A stretch of DNA of 64,000 nt from assembly GCF_900566075.1 (NCBI RefSeq), contig NZ_UPHU01000001.1, forward strand, positions 3,534,325 through 3,598,324. Reading direction: 5' to 3'. A program made the position numbers and the translations under genes. The notes beneath the pieces were generated by a model that was not told where the DNA came from, searched no databases, and saw only the letters and a program-made list of their open reading frames with translations. Source of the DNA: Mycobacterium pseudokansasii (GTDB lineage Bacteria > Actinomycetota > Actinomycetes > Mycobacteriales > Mycobacteriaceae). Shown piece by piece: positions 1-8,740 of this stretch; position 1 is the stretch's first letter; every line of letters starts with the position of its first letter.

Positions 1-40
1 CCGCTGGCTCAATAACAGCGACCAGCTACGTGGAGGATGA
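1..40 (+). CDS. 3' end of an LppA-like lipoprotein gene (partial)
   Basis: Reading frame 2 runs from the window edge to a TGA at 38-40 and ends with the residues SDQLRGG. The same tail closes the two paralogous lipoprotein genes further on (DQLLGA at 878, DQLRGQ at 13016). This is therefore very probably the last dozen codons of a third family member lying to the left of the window. Only the tail is visible, so nothing can be said of its integrity. Confidence 0.5.
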   Translation, partial: RWLNNSDQLRGG

Positions 41-353
41 AGTCTGAACGACACCAACGCATCTCGTACTGAATGAATGCTAGCCCCACCCCGAGCCGAA
101 GAACGAATCTCTACCCCGACCCAGATGCATACCCCTTTTGGAACCGTTTCGCTACCGCACGTCGAGATCATCACACCTGTTAATGTCGACCCCGAATGGG
201 ACCGGCCTGGAGACTCCCTAACCAATGACCATGAGTTCAAGTAGGCGATTCCGGCAATGGGTGGTACAGCCAGAAATGAGTGAACGCCGCTGTCTTTGGC
301 TTAGAAGATGGTTGGCAAAACTAGTGCACGATCGAAGACCAGTTGCATTCGAA

Positions 354-878
354 ATGAAGGTTCGCCGAATCACCGCGCTCCTCGCGGTAGTCCTTGTATT
401 AGGAGGATGCTCAAGTATGTTTCCATTCTTGCACGACCCGGACCATCCCGCTCAGCCGCTTTCCGACGAGCAGACTAAGGCGCAGGTGGTAAATCCGGCT
501 AAGCAAATCTCAAGAACCGCTAATTTACAGAACGTATCAGCAGTCTTCGGCTGGGAATCGTGTAACGACCAGGGCGATCCGCCCTACCGAGGCCGAGCGG
601 ACATTTCATTTGATATACCCGCTGGTACCGATAGCAATACCTACTTTGGGCAGATCGCCGCGGCCATGGTGGCGCAGGGATGGTCAGAAGGTCCGCCTCC
701 GGGAATGCGATTTTTTGGCAGGGTAATCCATGCTGACGGTGTCATGGCGATCATCGGGAAGAGCGGCGGGACAATTAAGGCCGGCTCGGTTGAGCTTTCC
801 GGTGAGTGCCGCAATATTGACGATCACCGCCACGACGGAAAATGGTACGACGTGACCGATCAGTTACTGGGAGCATAA
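354..878 (+). CDS. LppA-like lipoprotein
   Basis: This is a predicted 174-aa secreted lipoprotein. The ATG at 354 begins a classical signal peptide: a basic start (MKVRR), a hydrophobic core and the lipobox VLGGC with the lipidated Cys at residue 19. The mature part has two further cysteines in SCNDQG and SGECRN that could form a disulphide, and the PLSDEQ start seen in the mycobacterial LppA/LppB family. Function in that family is unknown. The frame is open upstream to an ATG at 225 whose leader matches the start of the paralogue at 12464, but that start would put about 43 residues ahead of the signal peptide; the paralogue has about 32 codons fewer there. The 354 start is chosen because it yields a working signal sequence. 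Family assignment is by recalled similarity, not a search. Confidence 0.7.
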   Translation: MKVRRITALLAVVLVLGGCSSMFPFLHDPDHPAQPLSDEQTKAQVVNPAKQISRTANLQNVSAVFGWESCNDQGDPPYRGRADISFDIPAGTDSNTYFGQIAAAMVAQGWSEGPPPGMRFFGRVIHADGVMAIIGKSGGTIKAGSVELSGECRNIDDHRHDGKWYDVTDQLLGA

Positions 879-1015
879 GCCCACCGAAAATGACACTGCA
901 GTCCCCTGCTCCAACATAATTCGCAAAGCGAGGCCCTGCGCAAAATGGCCGAAAGTCCTATCGGCCGTGACGGCTACTTATCTGGTGAACGAATGTGCCT
1001 GTTGGCCGTCTCTTG

Positions 1016-1054
1016 GGATGACGACCACTGGGTAGGCATTCGTCATTGAGGTTG
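1016..1054 (+). repeat. Candidate left inverted terminal motifs of the base transposon
   Basis: GGATGACGA (1016-1024) and CGTCATTGAGGTTG (1041-1054) recur in inverted orientation at 12273-12304 with one or two mismatches and different spacing. Multiple end motifs of this sort fit a transposon that encodes a separate ATPase. The stretch 879-1196 otherwise contains no gene that I can support. Confidence 0.45.
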
Positions 1055-1196
1055 CCGATGCGGCGGCCGGTGTGCTGGCGGGGTTGATCTGGTTCGTGTG
1101 CACCATCAGTGTGACGAGGAACTGATGGGTGCGCGGCACCCCGCCAAAGTCTTGGCTGGCTTGCGGGGTGCCGCGCTGTAGTGCTTGGAGGCACTG

Positions 1197-1790
1197 ATGG
1201 TGACGGTAGAGGCTGATCCTGTCCGCGTCGAGTCGCGGTTGGCAGTTGGGGGGATCGGATGCCCGACGTGCCGTGATGGTGTGTTGGGTAAGTGGGGGTA
1301 TGCCCGTGTCCGCCAGATCGATGGAATCGGTGATCCGCTGCGGCCGCGGCGTGGGCGTTGTCGATCCTGCGCGGTCACCCATGTGTTGTTGCCGGTGACG
1401 GTGTTGTTACGTAGAGCCTATGCGGCGGAACGGATTTGGGCTGTGGTGACCGCCCGCGCTACCGGCGCGGGGCATCGCCGGATCGGCGCCGGCCTGCAGA
1501 TACCGGCGGCGACAGTACGGGGCTGGCTGCGCCGCGCAGGGTCACGGCTTGAAGCGCTTCGAGTCTGCTTTGTGGGTGTGGCGGTCGCGGCCGGGGTGGA
1601 CGTGGCGATCCCGGATGCGACGGGTTGTGCGTGGCGTGACCTGGTGGCCGCGGTAACAGCCGCGACTGCGGCGCTGCGGTTCCGTTTCGGTGCGGCCGGG
1701 TTGGTCGACATGGTGACGCCGCAGCAGGTGGTGGTCGCGGTCAGCGCCGGTCGGCTGCTGGCACCGGCATGGTCGCCACCACGGCGCTGA
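1197..1790 (+). CDS. DUF6431-type zinc-ribbon protein of the transposon
   Basis: This is a 197-aa protein, the first gene of the base transposon. The ATG at 1197 has GGAGG five bases upstream, which decides the start. Near the N-terminus a CPTC pair and an RCRSC pair make a zinc ribbon. A following helix-turn-helix-like stretch (GHRRIGAGLQI...TVRGWLRRAG) suggests DNA binding. The C-terminal part is Ala/Val-rich with no recognisable catalytic motif. Homologues regularly sit upstream of DDE transposase plus AAA ATPase pairs, so a role as a DNA-end-binding accessory factor is inferred. It is intact, unlike the two genes that follow. Confidence 0.75.
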   Translation: MVTVEADPVRVESRLAVGGIGCPTCRDGVLGKWGYARVRQIDGIGDPLRPRRGRCRSCAVTHVLLPVTVLLRRAYAAERIWAVVTARATGAGHRRIGAGLQIPAATVRGWLRRAGSRLEALRVCFVGVAVAAGVDVAIPDATGCAWRDLVAAVTAATAALRFRFGAAGLVDMVTPQQVVVAVSAGRLLAPAWSPPRR

Positions 1791-1904
1791 GCTTGGGCAA
1801 CACGAATCGCCCCTGACGCCGGCACCGGGTGATCGGTGATCCTCGCCAAGGCGCTGCTCGACGACGGTTCGGGCGGGCCTTGGATTGCAGAGGAGAACCA
1901 CGAA

Positions 1905-2573
1905 GTGTCGTTGGAGGAACACAAGCGCCGCGAGCGAGCCCAAGCGATCGGGTTGTTCCGCTATCAGCTGATCTGTCCGGCCCTGGATGAGGGGCTATCG
2001 ACCAAGCAGCGCGGCAAGCTGGTGCGCGAGATCGCCGCCGCTACCCACACCGACCCGTTCGGAAACCAGACCCGGGTCTCGCGCGAGACGCTGGACCGCT
2101 GGATCCGCCGCTACCGCGGCGGCGGGTTTGAGGCGCTGGTACCTGCGCCGCGGCGGCTGGCCGCGCGCACCGACGCCCAGGTGCTGGAGCTGGCAGCCTC
2201 GCTCAAGCGGGAGAATCCGGCCCGCACCGTGGCGCAGGTGGCCCGCATCCTGCGCACCGCGACCGGGTGGACGCCCTCTGAGTCGACCCTGTTGCGTCAT
2301 TTCCACCGACTGGAGTTGACGGGCCCGAATGCTGGTGAGGCCCCGGCGGTGTTCGGCCGGTTCGAGGCCACCGACCCCAACCAGATTTGGGTCGGCGACG
2401 CCCTGCACGGGCCGCGGGTCGGTGACCGCAAAACTTACCTGTTTGCCTTCCTTGACGATCACTCGCGGCTGGCCGTCGGCTACCGGTTCGGCTTCGCTGA
2501 AGACACGGTGCGGCTGGCCGCGGCGTTGCGCCCGGCGCTGGCCGCACGCGGTGTTCCCGCCGGGATTTACGTC
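1905..2573 (+). pseudogene. DDE transposase, 5' part (interrupted by the RIT element)
   Basis: These are the first 223 codons of a transposase. The chosen start is a GTG at 1905. The N-terminal half holds a helix-turn-helix and linker (RVSRETLDRWIRRYR), followed by the start of an rve-type catalytic core: the first catalytic Asp lies in WVGDALHGP, and LDDHSR follows. The gene stops being colinear after the codons for IYV: the next codon, the second catalytic Asp, is interrupted after GA by the RIT element. Joining 1905-2573 to 7644-8429 gives an uninterrupted 484-aa protein, so the split is a simple insertion. As it stands the frame runs into RIT sequence and the product would be dead. Confidence 0.85.
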
Positions 2574-2658
2574 GATTATGCCGACCTCACGATTATGCCG
2601 ATATTGAGTGGGATCGGTTGTGGTGCAGGGGGTTCAGTCGCGGGGTATCGGCATAATC
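2572..2658. repeat. Left terminal repeat array of the RIT element
   Basis: The 30-bp repeat at 2572-2601 is the exact reverse complement of 7588-7617. Within the array the motif GATTATGCCGA occurs at 2574-2584 and 2591-2601 in direct orientation and at 2648-2658 inverted. The inner copy overlaps the stop codon of ritC. Confidence 0.85.
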
Positions 2659-3646
2659 AGAGGCCTTCGAGGAACGCGAGGATCGGATCGGGCGGCTGGT
2701 ATCGCCCGGGCTTGGTGTGGGTGGGTGCGGTGGCGGCGATTGCGCGTTCCTTCAGGGTCATGTCGGCGTGCAGGTAGAGTTCGGCGGTGGCAGTCTGTTC
2801 GTGACCAAGCCACAAGGCGATGACGGTGATGTCGACACCAGCGAGCAGCAGGGCCATGGCCGCGGAGTGCCGCAGGGTGTGGGCGGTGACCCGCTTGCTG
2901 CGCAGCGACGGACACGATCCGCGGGCGCGGTTGGTGTAGAGCGTGATTCGGCGCTCGACCGCATCGCGGCTGAGCGATCTGCCGGTGCTGGTGGGGAACA
3001 ATGGGTCGTCGGGGGCGCCGCGACGTTCGGCGAGCCAGCCCCGCAGCACTTCCACGGTGTCGGGCAGTAGTGGTGTGTTTCGCTGTTTGCGGCCCTTGCC
3101 GATGCAGTGTACGTGCGCGCCGCGGCCGAGCTGCAGGTCGGCGACTGACAACGCGGTCAGTTCGGAGATCCGCAGCCCGGTCTGCAAGGTGAGCGCCAGC
3201 ATCGCGTGGTCGCGTCGTCCGGCCCAGGTGTCGGGGTCGCAGGCGGCCAGCAGCGCGTCAGCCTCCTCGTTGGTGAGGTAGGTGATCAGGTTGCGTTGGA
3301 AGCGTTTCGGCGGGACCGCCAGCACGCGTTGGATCGAGGCGGCGTGTTCGGGATGGCGCAGTGCGGCGTAGCCGAACAGTGAGTGGATGGCCGCCAACCG
3401 GGTGTTGCGGGTGCGCACGCTGTTGCCACGATCGTGTTCGAGGTGGTCGAGGAACCCGGCGACCGAGGGCGCGTCCAGATCGGCGAGGTCGAGCTGGCTG
3501 GGCGGTTTGGCGGTGCGGGTTGCGGTATAGCCGAGCAGCAGCCGGAACGTGTCGCGGTAGCCGGCGATGGTGTTCGGGCTGGCCTGGAGTTGCCCGATGA
3601 GCCGGTCGGTGAAGTAGGCCTGCAGGATCGGGGCGAGCGCGGTCAT
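2657..3646 (-). CDS. ritC: Tyrosine recombinase RitC
   Basis: This is a 329-aa tyrosine site-specific recombinase, third gene of the trio. The SAM-like core-binding domain occupies roughly residues 1-110 and the catalytic domain the rest. Visible catalytic elements are Arg in GLRISELTAL, the HTLRH box, the His in WLGHEQT and the nucleophile Tyr in AELYLHADM. The start overlaps the ritB stop by four bases (ATGA), implying coupled translation. The stop lies within an inner terminal repeat. All catalytic residues are present, so the protein looks functional, although the element as a whole is disabled by the broken ritA. Confidence 0.85.
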   Translation of the reverse strand: MTALAPILQAYFTDRLIGQLQASPNTIAGYRDTFRLLLGYTATRTAKPPSQLDLADLDAPSVAGFLDHLEHDRGNSVRTRNTRLAAIHSLFGYAALRHPEHAASIQRVLAVPPKRFQRNLITYLTNEEADALLAACDPDTWAGRRDHAMLALTLQTGLRISELTALSVADLQLGRGAHVHCIGKGRKQRNTPLLPDTVEVLRGWLAERRGAPDDPLFPTSTGRSLSRDAVERRITLYTNRARGSCPSLRSKRVTAHTLRHSAAMALLLAGVDITVIALWLGHEQTATAELYLHADMTLKERAIAATAPTHTKPGRYQPPDPILAFLEGL

Positions 3647-4572
3647 CGCCGGCCTCCGGGTCTGCTCGCCTGCAGCCGTTGCGCGGCAAGGCCCATCAAC
3701 TCGGGCGTGGCCGTCAAATACCAGTAGGTGCTGGCCGGGTTGACGTGTCCGAGGTAGGTGGACAGCACCGGCATCATTGCCGCGACGTCGACGCCGGATC
3801 GGTACCAGTCCAGCAGGCAGCTCACGGTGAAGGCATGCCGAAGATCATGTGCGCGGGGCCGGACCGTGGCGGTGCGTAGTCCGATCGTCGTGGTGATCTC
3901 GATGAACGCCTCATGCACCGACGAGTATCGCAGCGCGGCGCCGGTGGTGGCCACAAAGAACGTCTCCGATCGTCGCGGCGGCGGTATCCGGCGGTCGCGG
4001 CGGCGGGCGTAGCGGCGCAGCTGTTCGACGGCGCTGGGGTGCAGCGGTATGAGGCGGGGGTGGCCGGCCTTGCGGCCAGCGACGGTGAGCACGCCCGCCC
4101 GCAGGTCCACGTCGGTACGGCGCAGCGGCAGTGTTTCCCCGATCCGCAGGCCGGTCACTGCAAGCAGCCCCAGTAGGGTGTGTAGGGTCGCGGCACGCAT
4201 CTCGGGGCGAAGGTCGTTGGCGGCGTGCAGGATCCGTTGTATTTCTGCATCGGTGTAGATGTAGGGTGTGGGCCGCTTGCCCTGTCCGGGGAATACCTTG
4301 GTGGGTGGGATTTCGGTTGCCGGGTCGATCGTGGCCAGGTAGCGGGCGAATCCGCGGATCGCGCCGAGTCGGTGCGACCAGTTGACCGGGTCGACATTGC
4401 GCGGCAGTCGCGCGAACGCGATCGCAGCCTCGGTCGTGATCGATGTCGACGCCCGCTGGCGCAGGAAGTCGAGGAATTGGGCCAACACCTGGCCGTCGCC
4501 GGCCAGCGCGAATCCCAGCCCTCGCCGCAGCCGCAAGTAGTCGTCGAGATGGGCGCGCAGCTCGGCGGTCAT
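3643..4572 (-). CDS. ritB: Tyrosine recombinase RitB
   Basis: This is a 309-aa tyrosine recombinase, the middle gene of the trio. The start ATG at 4572 overlaps the ritA stop (ATGA); a longer upstream reading exists but would run antiparallel to nothing and overlap ritA deeply, so it is rejected. Catalytic features are Arg in GLRIGETLPL, the HDLRH box, the His in YLGHVNP and the Tyr in ASTYWYL. The N-terminal part (RAHLDDYLRLRRGLG) is a SAM-like DNA-binding domain. The order A-B-C with short overlaps is invariant in described RIT elements, which argues that all three act together. Confidence 0.85.
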   Translation of the reverse strand: MTAELRAHLDDYLRLRRGLGFALAGDGQVLAQFLDFLRQRASTSITTEAAIAFARLPRNVDPVNWSHRLGAIRGFARYLATIDPATEIPPTKVFPGQGKRPTPYIYTDAEIQRILHAANDLRPEMRAATLHTLLGLLAVTGLRIGETLPLRRTDVDLRAGVLTVAGRKAGHPRLIPLHPSAVEQLRRYARRRDRRIPPPRRSETFFVATTGAALRYSSVHEAFIEITTTIGLRTATVRPRAHDLRHAFTVSCLLDWYRSGVDVAAMMPVLSTYLGHVNPASTYWYLTATPELMGLAAQRLQASRPGGRR

Positions 4573-5315
4573 CGTGGGTCTCCGATCGGCCAGGGCCGCG
4601 CCAGCATCCGCAGCGCGGCGATGTCGACGCGGCTGTAGACCGCGGTGGTGGTCAGGCCCTGATGGCGCAGCGCCTGACCGATGTGCGGCAGCGGAACCCC
4701 GGCCCGCACCATCCGCACCGCGGCCGTGTGCCGAAGCCGATGCGGCCCAACCGGACTCACACCAGCGCGCACGCACGCGCGGCGCACGATGCCGCCGACG
4801 GCTTCACGGGTGAGCGGATGAATCGGGGCGATGGCGGTGACGAACACCTCCCGCAGGTCGGTGGATGGTCGTCCGCGTTGCAGATAGCCGGTAACCGCGG
4901 CGCCGACGTCGGACGGTAGCGGCATCCGATCCATTCGGCCGCCCTTGCCGTGGACGACCAGTACACCTGCCCGCCAATCGATGTCGTCGAGCCGCAACCG
5001 GGCGACCTCACCGGCGCGTAGTCCCAGCCGCAACAGCACCACCAGCACCGCGTAGTCGCGGCGGCCGATCGGGCGGCGCCGATCGCACGCGTGCAGCAGC
5101 GCTGGCGCGTCGTGGTCGCCGATTCCTCGGGGCAGCAGTGACATCCGGCGACCGGTCGCGGCCAACGCCGCCGCCGAGAGGTCCGCATCGACGAGGCCCT
5201 GCAGATGGCAATACCGCAGCAGCGCTCTTACCGCGGCCACGTAGTACTGCACCCCACCCACCGACACCCGCCCGGCCTCGGCGGTGATCGCGTGGGTCAC
5301 ATCCGCCGCCCTTAG
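4569..5315 (-). pseudogene. ritA: Tyrosine recombinase RitA, 3' part (split by IS1380)
   Basis: This is the catalytic half of the first trio recombinase. It carries GLRAGEVARL with the first Arg, an HRLRH box, and a Tyr in TTAVYSRVD. The reading frame begins inside the target duplication of the IS1380 element. Joining 7485-7012, one copy of CTTAG and 5310-4569 gives an open 406-aa protein with the seamless junction residues VSALRAADV, which confirms that this half and the 7007-7485 half belong to one gene. The stop overlaps the ritB start. Confidence 0.85.
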
Positions 5316-7006
5316 CCTGAATCCGTGGATCGATGATTTCGGGTGGTCATCGGCGGGTTCGGGCGAGTGGCGCTGGGGCGTGGACACTTTGGCGTGTATG
5401 TGATCCGCTGGCCTGCACCAGCTTTTCCTTTAGGGGTTCCTCGGGTCGGGCCTGGATGGCGGGGTGGACAGGGGCTGGCCGCTTGGTCAAGCGGCGCGGG
5501 GTTGCGCAGTCGGGTAGCCGATGACGCTGTCCCACAGGGCTTTCCACTCGACTTGTCGGGGCCAGTGGACGGGTAGGTGCAGCATCGGTTTGCGGGCCGG
5601 TGCGGCGAAGCGGGCGGGCACGTTGACCAGGTCGCGGCGCAGGGTGGCACCGCGGGCCACGATGTGGTGACCGCCGGCGAGGGTCCCGGTGGCGCGCAGC
5701 AGGTTATGGGCGATCACCGCGCAGGCCAACCAGGCGCAGTTCGCGGCGAACAGCCCTGAAGGGATCCGAGCCAGTGGGCCATCGATCAGGTCGGCGAAGG
5801 TGGTCTCGATGATGGCGTGGCGGCGGTGGGTGATGTCGGCCTCGGCAGTGGGCAGCTCGGAGTTGGTCAGAAATGGGTGATAGCGCCACACCGGAAACAA
5901 CGCATCCGGGTAGCGGGCGTCTTTGACCCGGCGCACTACCAGTCGGGCCGTGATCTTCTTGCCCCGCCCCAGCCGTAGGGTGTAGGGAGTTTCGGCGACC
6001 TCGGCATCGGAGATCAGCGCCCCGGTGTCAGGGTCTTCGACCGCGCCCGGGTAGTGCACCGGGGTGTAGGCGGCCTCGTCGATGCCCTCGACCGCGGTGG
6101 TAATGGCCCGATTTCGGGTCATCGACAGGGAGAACTCGACGCCTTCGGCGATGCAGGCGCCGATCACCTTTTTATTGCCGAACGCGGTGTCGCCGCGCAG
6201 CATGATCTTGCCGGCCCCGCACCCGCGGGCGGTGGTGATGGCTTGTTTGACCTGCCAGGCCGCGGCGCGGCCGGAGCCGGCCTTACCGCTGCGCAGCCGC
6301 GCCTCGGCGATCACCGGTGGGGCCTGCGCGGTCGAGATCGTGGTGATCTGCGGCGACAGACCCAACCGCAGCAGCGCACGGCTGGCGATCTTGGCGTGCC
6401 CGAACGAAGCACCCTGCTTATGGCGCCCGTAGACCGGACGCAGCAGCGAGTCGATGTCCAAAAAGGCGCGCTCTTCGATGCCGGGCAACAGCGGCACCCG
6501 CTGCGCGAGCGCCACCAGATGCGCGCGAGCCACGGCCGCGAGCTGGTTGGCATGCCCGAAAGTGAACTCGCGCAAGAAGATCCCCAATGTCGAGGGCGCA
6601 TACACCTCGTTGAACACCCGTGGCGTGCCGCCGGCACGCAACACGTCGACGTCGTCGATGCAGTCCGCGCCGCACATCATCCCGGCGATGATCGAGGTCA
6701 GCTTCCCGACCGGGTTGACCGCACCGGAGGCCACCCGTGTCGACGGCAGATCCACATGCTCACCGATCAATTCCGAAAGCCCGGTCTGCTCAGCCAATTC
6801 CAGCACCGGAACCAAACCCGCGGCCGACACCAGATTCGGCTCGTCAAACACCGCCGACCCGAGAGTGAACGTATACGATGAATGCACCGAAAATGCCTTC
6901 CTGAACACTGGAAAAAGACGACTTCAGCACTCGTATTATCCCAGGCCAGAAGGCATTTTCGCTGTTCACACGCCGATCAAACCACCAGCCGATCCACGGA
7001 TTCAGG
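5316..7006 (-). mobile_element. IS1380-family insertion sequence in ritA
   Basis: This is a 1691-bp element with perfect 17-bp terminal inverted repeats CCTGAATCCGTGGATCG at 5316-5332 and, inverted, 6990-7006. It is flanked by the 5-bp target duplication CTTAG at 5311-5315 and 7007-7011. It holds a single transposase gene on the minus strand. The length, the CCT-starting ends and the 5-bp duplication fit the IS1380 family. It looks intact, and therefore possibly still mobile and among the youngest insertions in the stack. Confidence 0.9.
5487..6908 (-). CDS. IS1380-family transposase
   Basis: This is a 473-aa DDE transposase filling most of the IS element. It shows typical IS1380 features: an N-terminal region ending in MMCGADCIDDVD, the LDIDSLL strand with a catalytic Asp, a second Asp in MLRGDTAFGN, and a C-terminal catalytic segment (HAIIETTFADLIDG) with the Glu. 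The frame is uninterrupted. The ATG at 6908 lies about 80 bases inside the right end. No passenger genes are present. Confidence 0.9.
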   Translation of the reverse strand: MFRKAFSVHSSYTFTLGSAVFDEPNLVSAAGLVPVLELAEQTGLSELIGEHVDLPSTRVASGAVNPVGKLTSIIAGMMCGADCIDDVDVLRAGGTPRVFNEVYAPSTLGIFLREFTFGHANQLAAVARAHLVALAQRVPLLPGIEERAFLDIDSLLRPVYGRHKQGASFGHAKIASRALLRLGLSPQITTISTAQAPPVIAEARLRSGKAGSGRAAAWQVKQAITTARGCGAGKIMLRGDTAFGNKKVIGACIAEGVEFSLSMTRNRAITTAVEGIDEAAYTPVHYPGAVEDPDTGALISDAEVAETPYTLRLGRGKKITARLVVRRVKDARYPDALFPVWRYHPFLTNSELPTAEADITHRRHAIIETTFADLIDGPLARIPSGLFAANCAWLACAVIAHNLLRATGTLAGGHHIVARGATLRRDLVNVPARFAAPARKPMLHLPVHWPRQVEWKALWDSVIGYPTAQPRAA

Positions 7007-7485
7007 CTTAGCGCACTCACCTTGCCGTCGATGGTGTAGTCGACCAGGAACCGCCGACCGCGAGCGATGTACGCCGTGATCGTGGACCGCGACAACACCC
7101 GCTCCGACGCGAGGTAACGCTCGAACCCGCCCAGCAGAGCCTCGACCCCATTCGACGGCGGACGTGGCGGCGGCGCGATCGGCGTGACATGTTGCGCGAC
7201 AAGGAAGTCGAGCAGCGGCACCATCGCACGCCGGCCGCGGTGAAGCGTATAACCAGTCGCGCGGCGTGAGGCCAGGTACTCGACGACACATCCTTCGGTC
7301 AGATCCCGGCCCGACCAGCCGTGCTCGTCCAGCCAGCGACTCAAGTGCGCCAACAGCCGCAGCTGGTGCACCGCCGACAACTGCGTATATCCCAACTGCC
7401 GCAACTTATCCCGAAAGCCATCCGCGAACGGCGCGAGCGGACCCTCGAACCGAACGTCGGTGACCTTGCTGACCGGCTTGCCCAT
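7007..7485 (-). pseudogene. ritA: Tyrosine recombinase RitA, 5' part (split by IS1380)
   Basis: This is the N-terminal half of ritA. The ATG at 7485 follows GGAGG with five bases of spacing; a GTG one codon earlier is possible but too close to that site. The segment encodes a SAM-like core-binding domain (LAHLSRWLDEHGW, YLASERVLSRSTITAYIARGRRFL). Beyond 7007 the frame reads into IS1380 for about 55 codons before a stop. The catalytic half lies at 4569-5315 on the other side of the IS. Confidence 0.85.
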
Positions 7486-7530
7486 CACATCCTCCTTCGT
7501 CAGAAACCCGTCGAAGGAGATATCAGTCCT

Positions 7531-7617
7531 GATTATGCCGACAGTTCAACCCTTCTCACGTCGCTGACCAGCAGCTACCCAGAAACGTCGGCATAATCGT
7601 GAGGTCGGCATAATCGA
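7531..7617. repeat. Right terminal repeat array of the RIT element
   Basis: This is the mirror image of the left array. The motif occurs as GATTATGCCGA at 7531-7541 and inverted at 7588-7598 and 7605-7615. The outer 30 bp (7588-7617) pair perfectly with 2572-2601. The array lies just upstream of ritA and so may also carry its promoter. Confidence 0.85.
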
Positions 7618-7645
7618 CGCAATGCCGATATCGGCATTGCGTCGA
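7614..7645. repeat. 32-bp perfect palindrome at the RIT right border
   Basis: The 32 bases are their own reverse complement, centred between 7629 and 7630 on GCCGATATCGGC and bounded by TCGACGC on the left and GCGTCGA on the right. The palindrome lies between the right RIT repeat and the point where the transposase codons resume (GTCGAC at 7641). No equivalent occurs at the left border. Confidence 0.85.
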
Positions 7646-8429
7646 CAACGGCAGCGCCTTCGTCGATGCGTGGCTGCTGCGGGCCTGCGCGAAACTCGGT
7701 GTGCGCCTGGTTCATTCTCAACCAGGTCGTCCTCAAGGACGGGGAAAGATAGAACGCTGGTTTCGTAGCGTGCGCCAACAGTTCCTCGTCGAGGTCACCG
7801 ACACCACCAGCGAGGACCTCGTCGCCGCCGGCGTCGATGACGCCACCGCGTTGTTGGAGCTCAACCGGTTGTTTATGGCCTGGGTAGAAACCGAATATCA
7901 CCGCCGTACCCATACCGAAACCGGACAAGCACCGCTGGCGCGCTGGCAGGCCGGCTGGGACCGGGTTGGCCGCGTCCCGGCCATGCCCAGCGCTGACGAG
8001 CTGACCGAGGCGTTTTTGTGGTCGGAATACCGCGTGGTCACCAAGACCGCCACCGTGTCGCTGCACACCAACACCTACCAGGTCGATCCAGCGCTGGTCG
8101 GACGTCGGGTAGAGCTGGTGTTTTGCCCATTTGACCTGGAAACCATCGAGGTCCGCTACCACGACAAGTCCTATGGGAAAGCCCTGCCGCACAAGATCTC
8201 CCGTCACACCCACCCGAAAGCCAAACCCGAGACACCCGAACCCGAGCCGCCGGCAGCGACCGGGATCGACTACTTGTCGTTGACCGCGGCCACCCACGAG
8301 GAGCAGCTACGACACGACGAACGCATCGGATACCACGCCCTTTACGGCGATGACAGCGAAATCCCCGGCCAGCTATCCATCGATGACATCGAAAACAACA
8401 TCGACTCACAAGGAGAAATGTCGGCATGA
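7641..8429 (+). pseudogene. DDE transposase, 3' part
   Basis: This is the continuation of the transposase whose start is at 1905. It opens with the codons for VDNGSAF, restoring the second catalytic Asp, and carries the third catalytic residue in GRGKIERWF. The downstream beta-barrel-like domain (TVSLHTNTYQVD...VELVFCPFD) is typical of Mu/IS481-like transposases. The stop overlaps the ATPase start (ATGA at 8426-8429), so the two genes were translationally coupled. Separated from its promoter and N-terminus, this half is not expected to work. Confidence 0.85.
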
Positions 8430-8590
8430 GTATCCAACGGCTGCAATCACATTGGGGATTCACCCGGATGCCGTTCGGGCGTGACCTGGCACCGAGCATG
8501 CTGCACCGCCATAGCGGCCACGGTGAGGCGGTCGCCCGCATCAGCTGGTGTGTGGACCAGCACGCGATCGGGGTGATCACCGGCGAGGTC
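8426..8590 (+). pseudogene. AAA ATPase of the transposon, 5' part
   Basis: These are the first 55 codons of a TniB/IstB-like AAA ATPase (MSIQRLQSHWGFTRMPFGR start). The sequence is colinear up to ITGEV and is then replaced by the serine-recombinase element. In the intact protein the next residues are GAGKT, the Walker A loop, found at 11505. Joining 8426-8590 to 11505-12155 gives an open 271-aa protein. The truncated frame ends six codons later. Confidence 0.85.
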
Positions 8591-8631
8591 GAGCCGGGTT
8601 CTCACTACTAATTTCCTTTCCCTGGTTGTCT

Positions 8632-8719
8632 CATCCGGTCCAGATTCGGGCCGGATGCTGCGTTGTTATGGGTTTTCATGGTCACGCAGATGGTGCGACC
8701 GGGTGCTCTGGACCGGATG
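8632..8719. repeat. Inverted repeat near the left end of the serine-recombinase element
   Basis: CATCCGGTCCAG at 8632-8643 is the exact reverse complement of CTGGACCGGATG at 8708-8719. The pair lies in the noncoding tail between the recombinase stop and the element border. It could be a recombinase-binding site or a transcription terminator for the recombinase operon; the 64-base loop makes a terminator less likely. Confidence 0.5.
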
Positions 8720-8740
8720 CGACACGCTGGCCTCGGCGTT

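Larger units (their letters stand above)
2572..7645 (-). mobile_element. RIT (recombinase-in-trio) element
   Basis: Three tyrosine recombinase genes lie head to tail on the minus strand with four-base overlaps, bounded by perfect 30-bp inverted repeats (2572-2601 and 7588-7617). This is the hallmark architecture of recombinase-in-trio elements. Each end bears three copies of an 11-bp motif GATTATGCCGA, two pointing inward and one outward. A 32-bp perfect palindrome (7614-7645) separates the right repeat from the resumed transposase gene. The element sits in the codon for the second catalytic Asp of the transposase. An IS1380-family element is nested in ritA. Without that IS the element is about 3.4 kb. 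Confidence 0.85.

Noticed and set aside
1836..1904. An earlier start for the DDE transposase
   Set aside because: The added residues do not resemble transposase N-termini; the GTG at 1905 gives the usual SLEEHKRRERAQAIG beginning.
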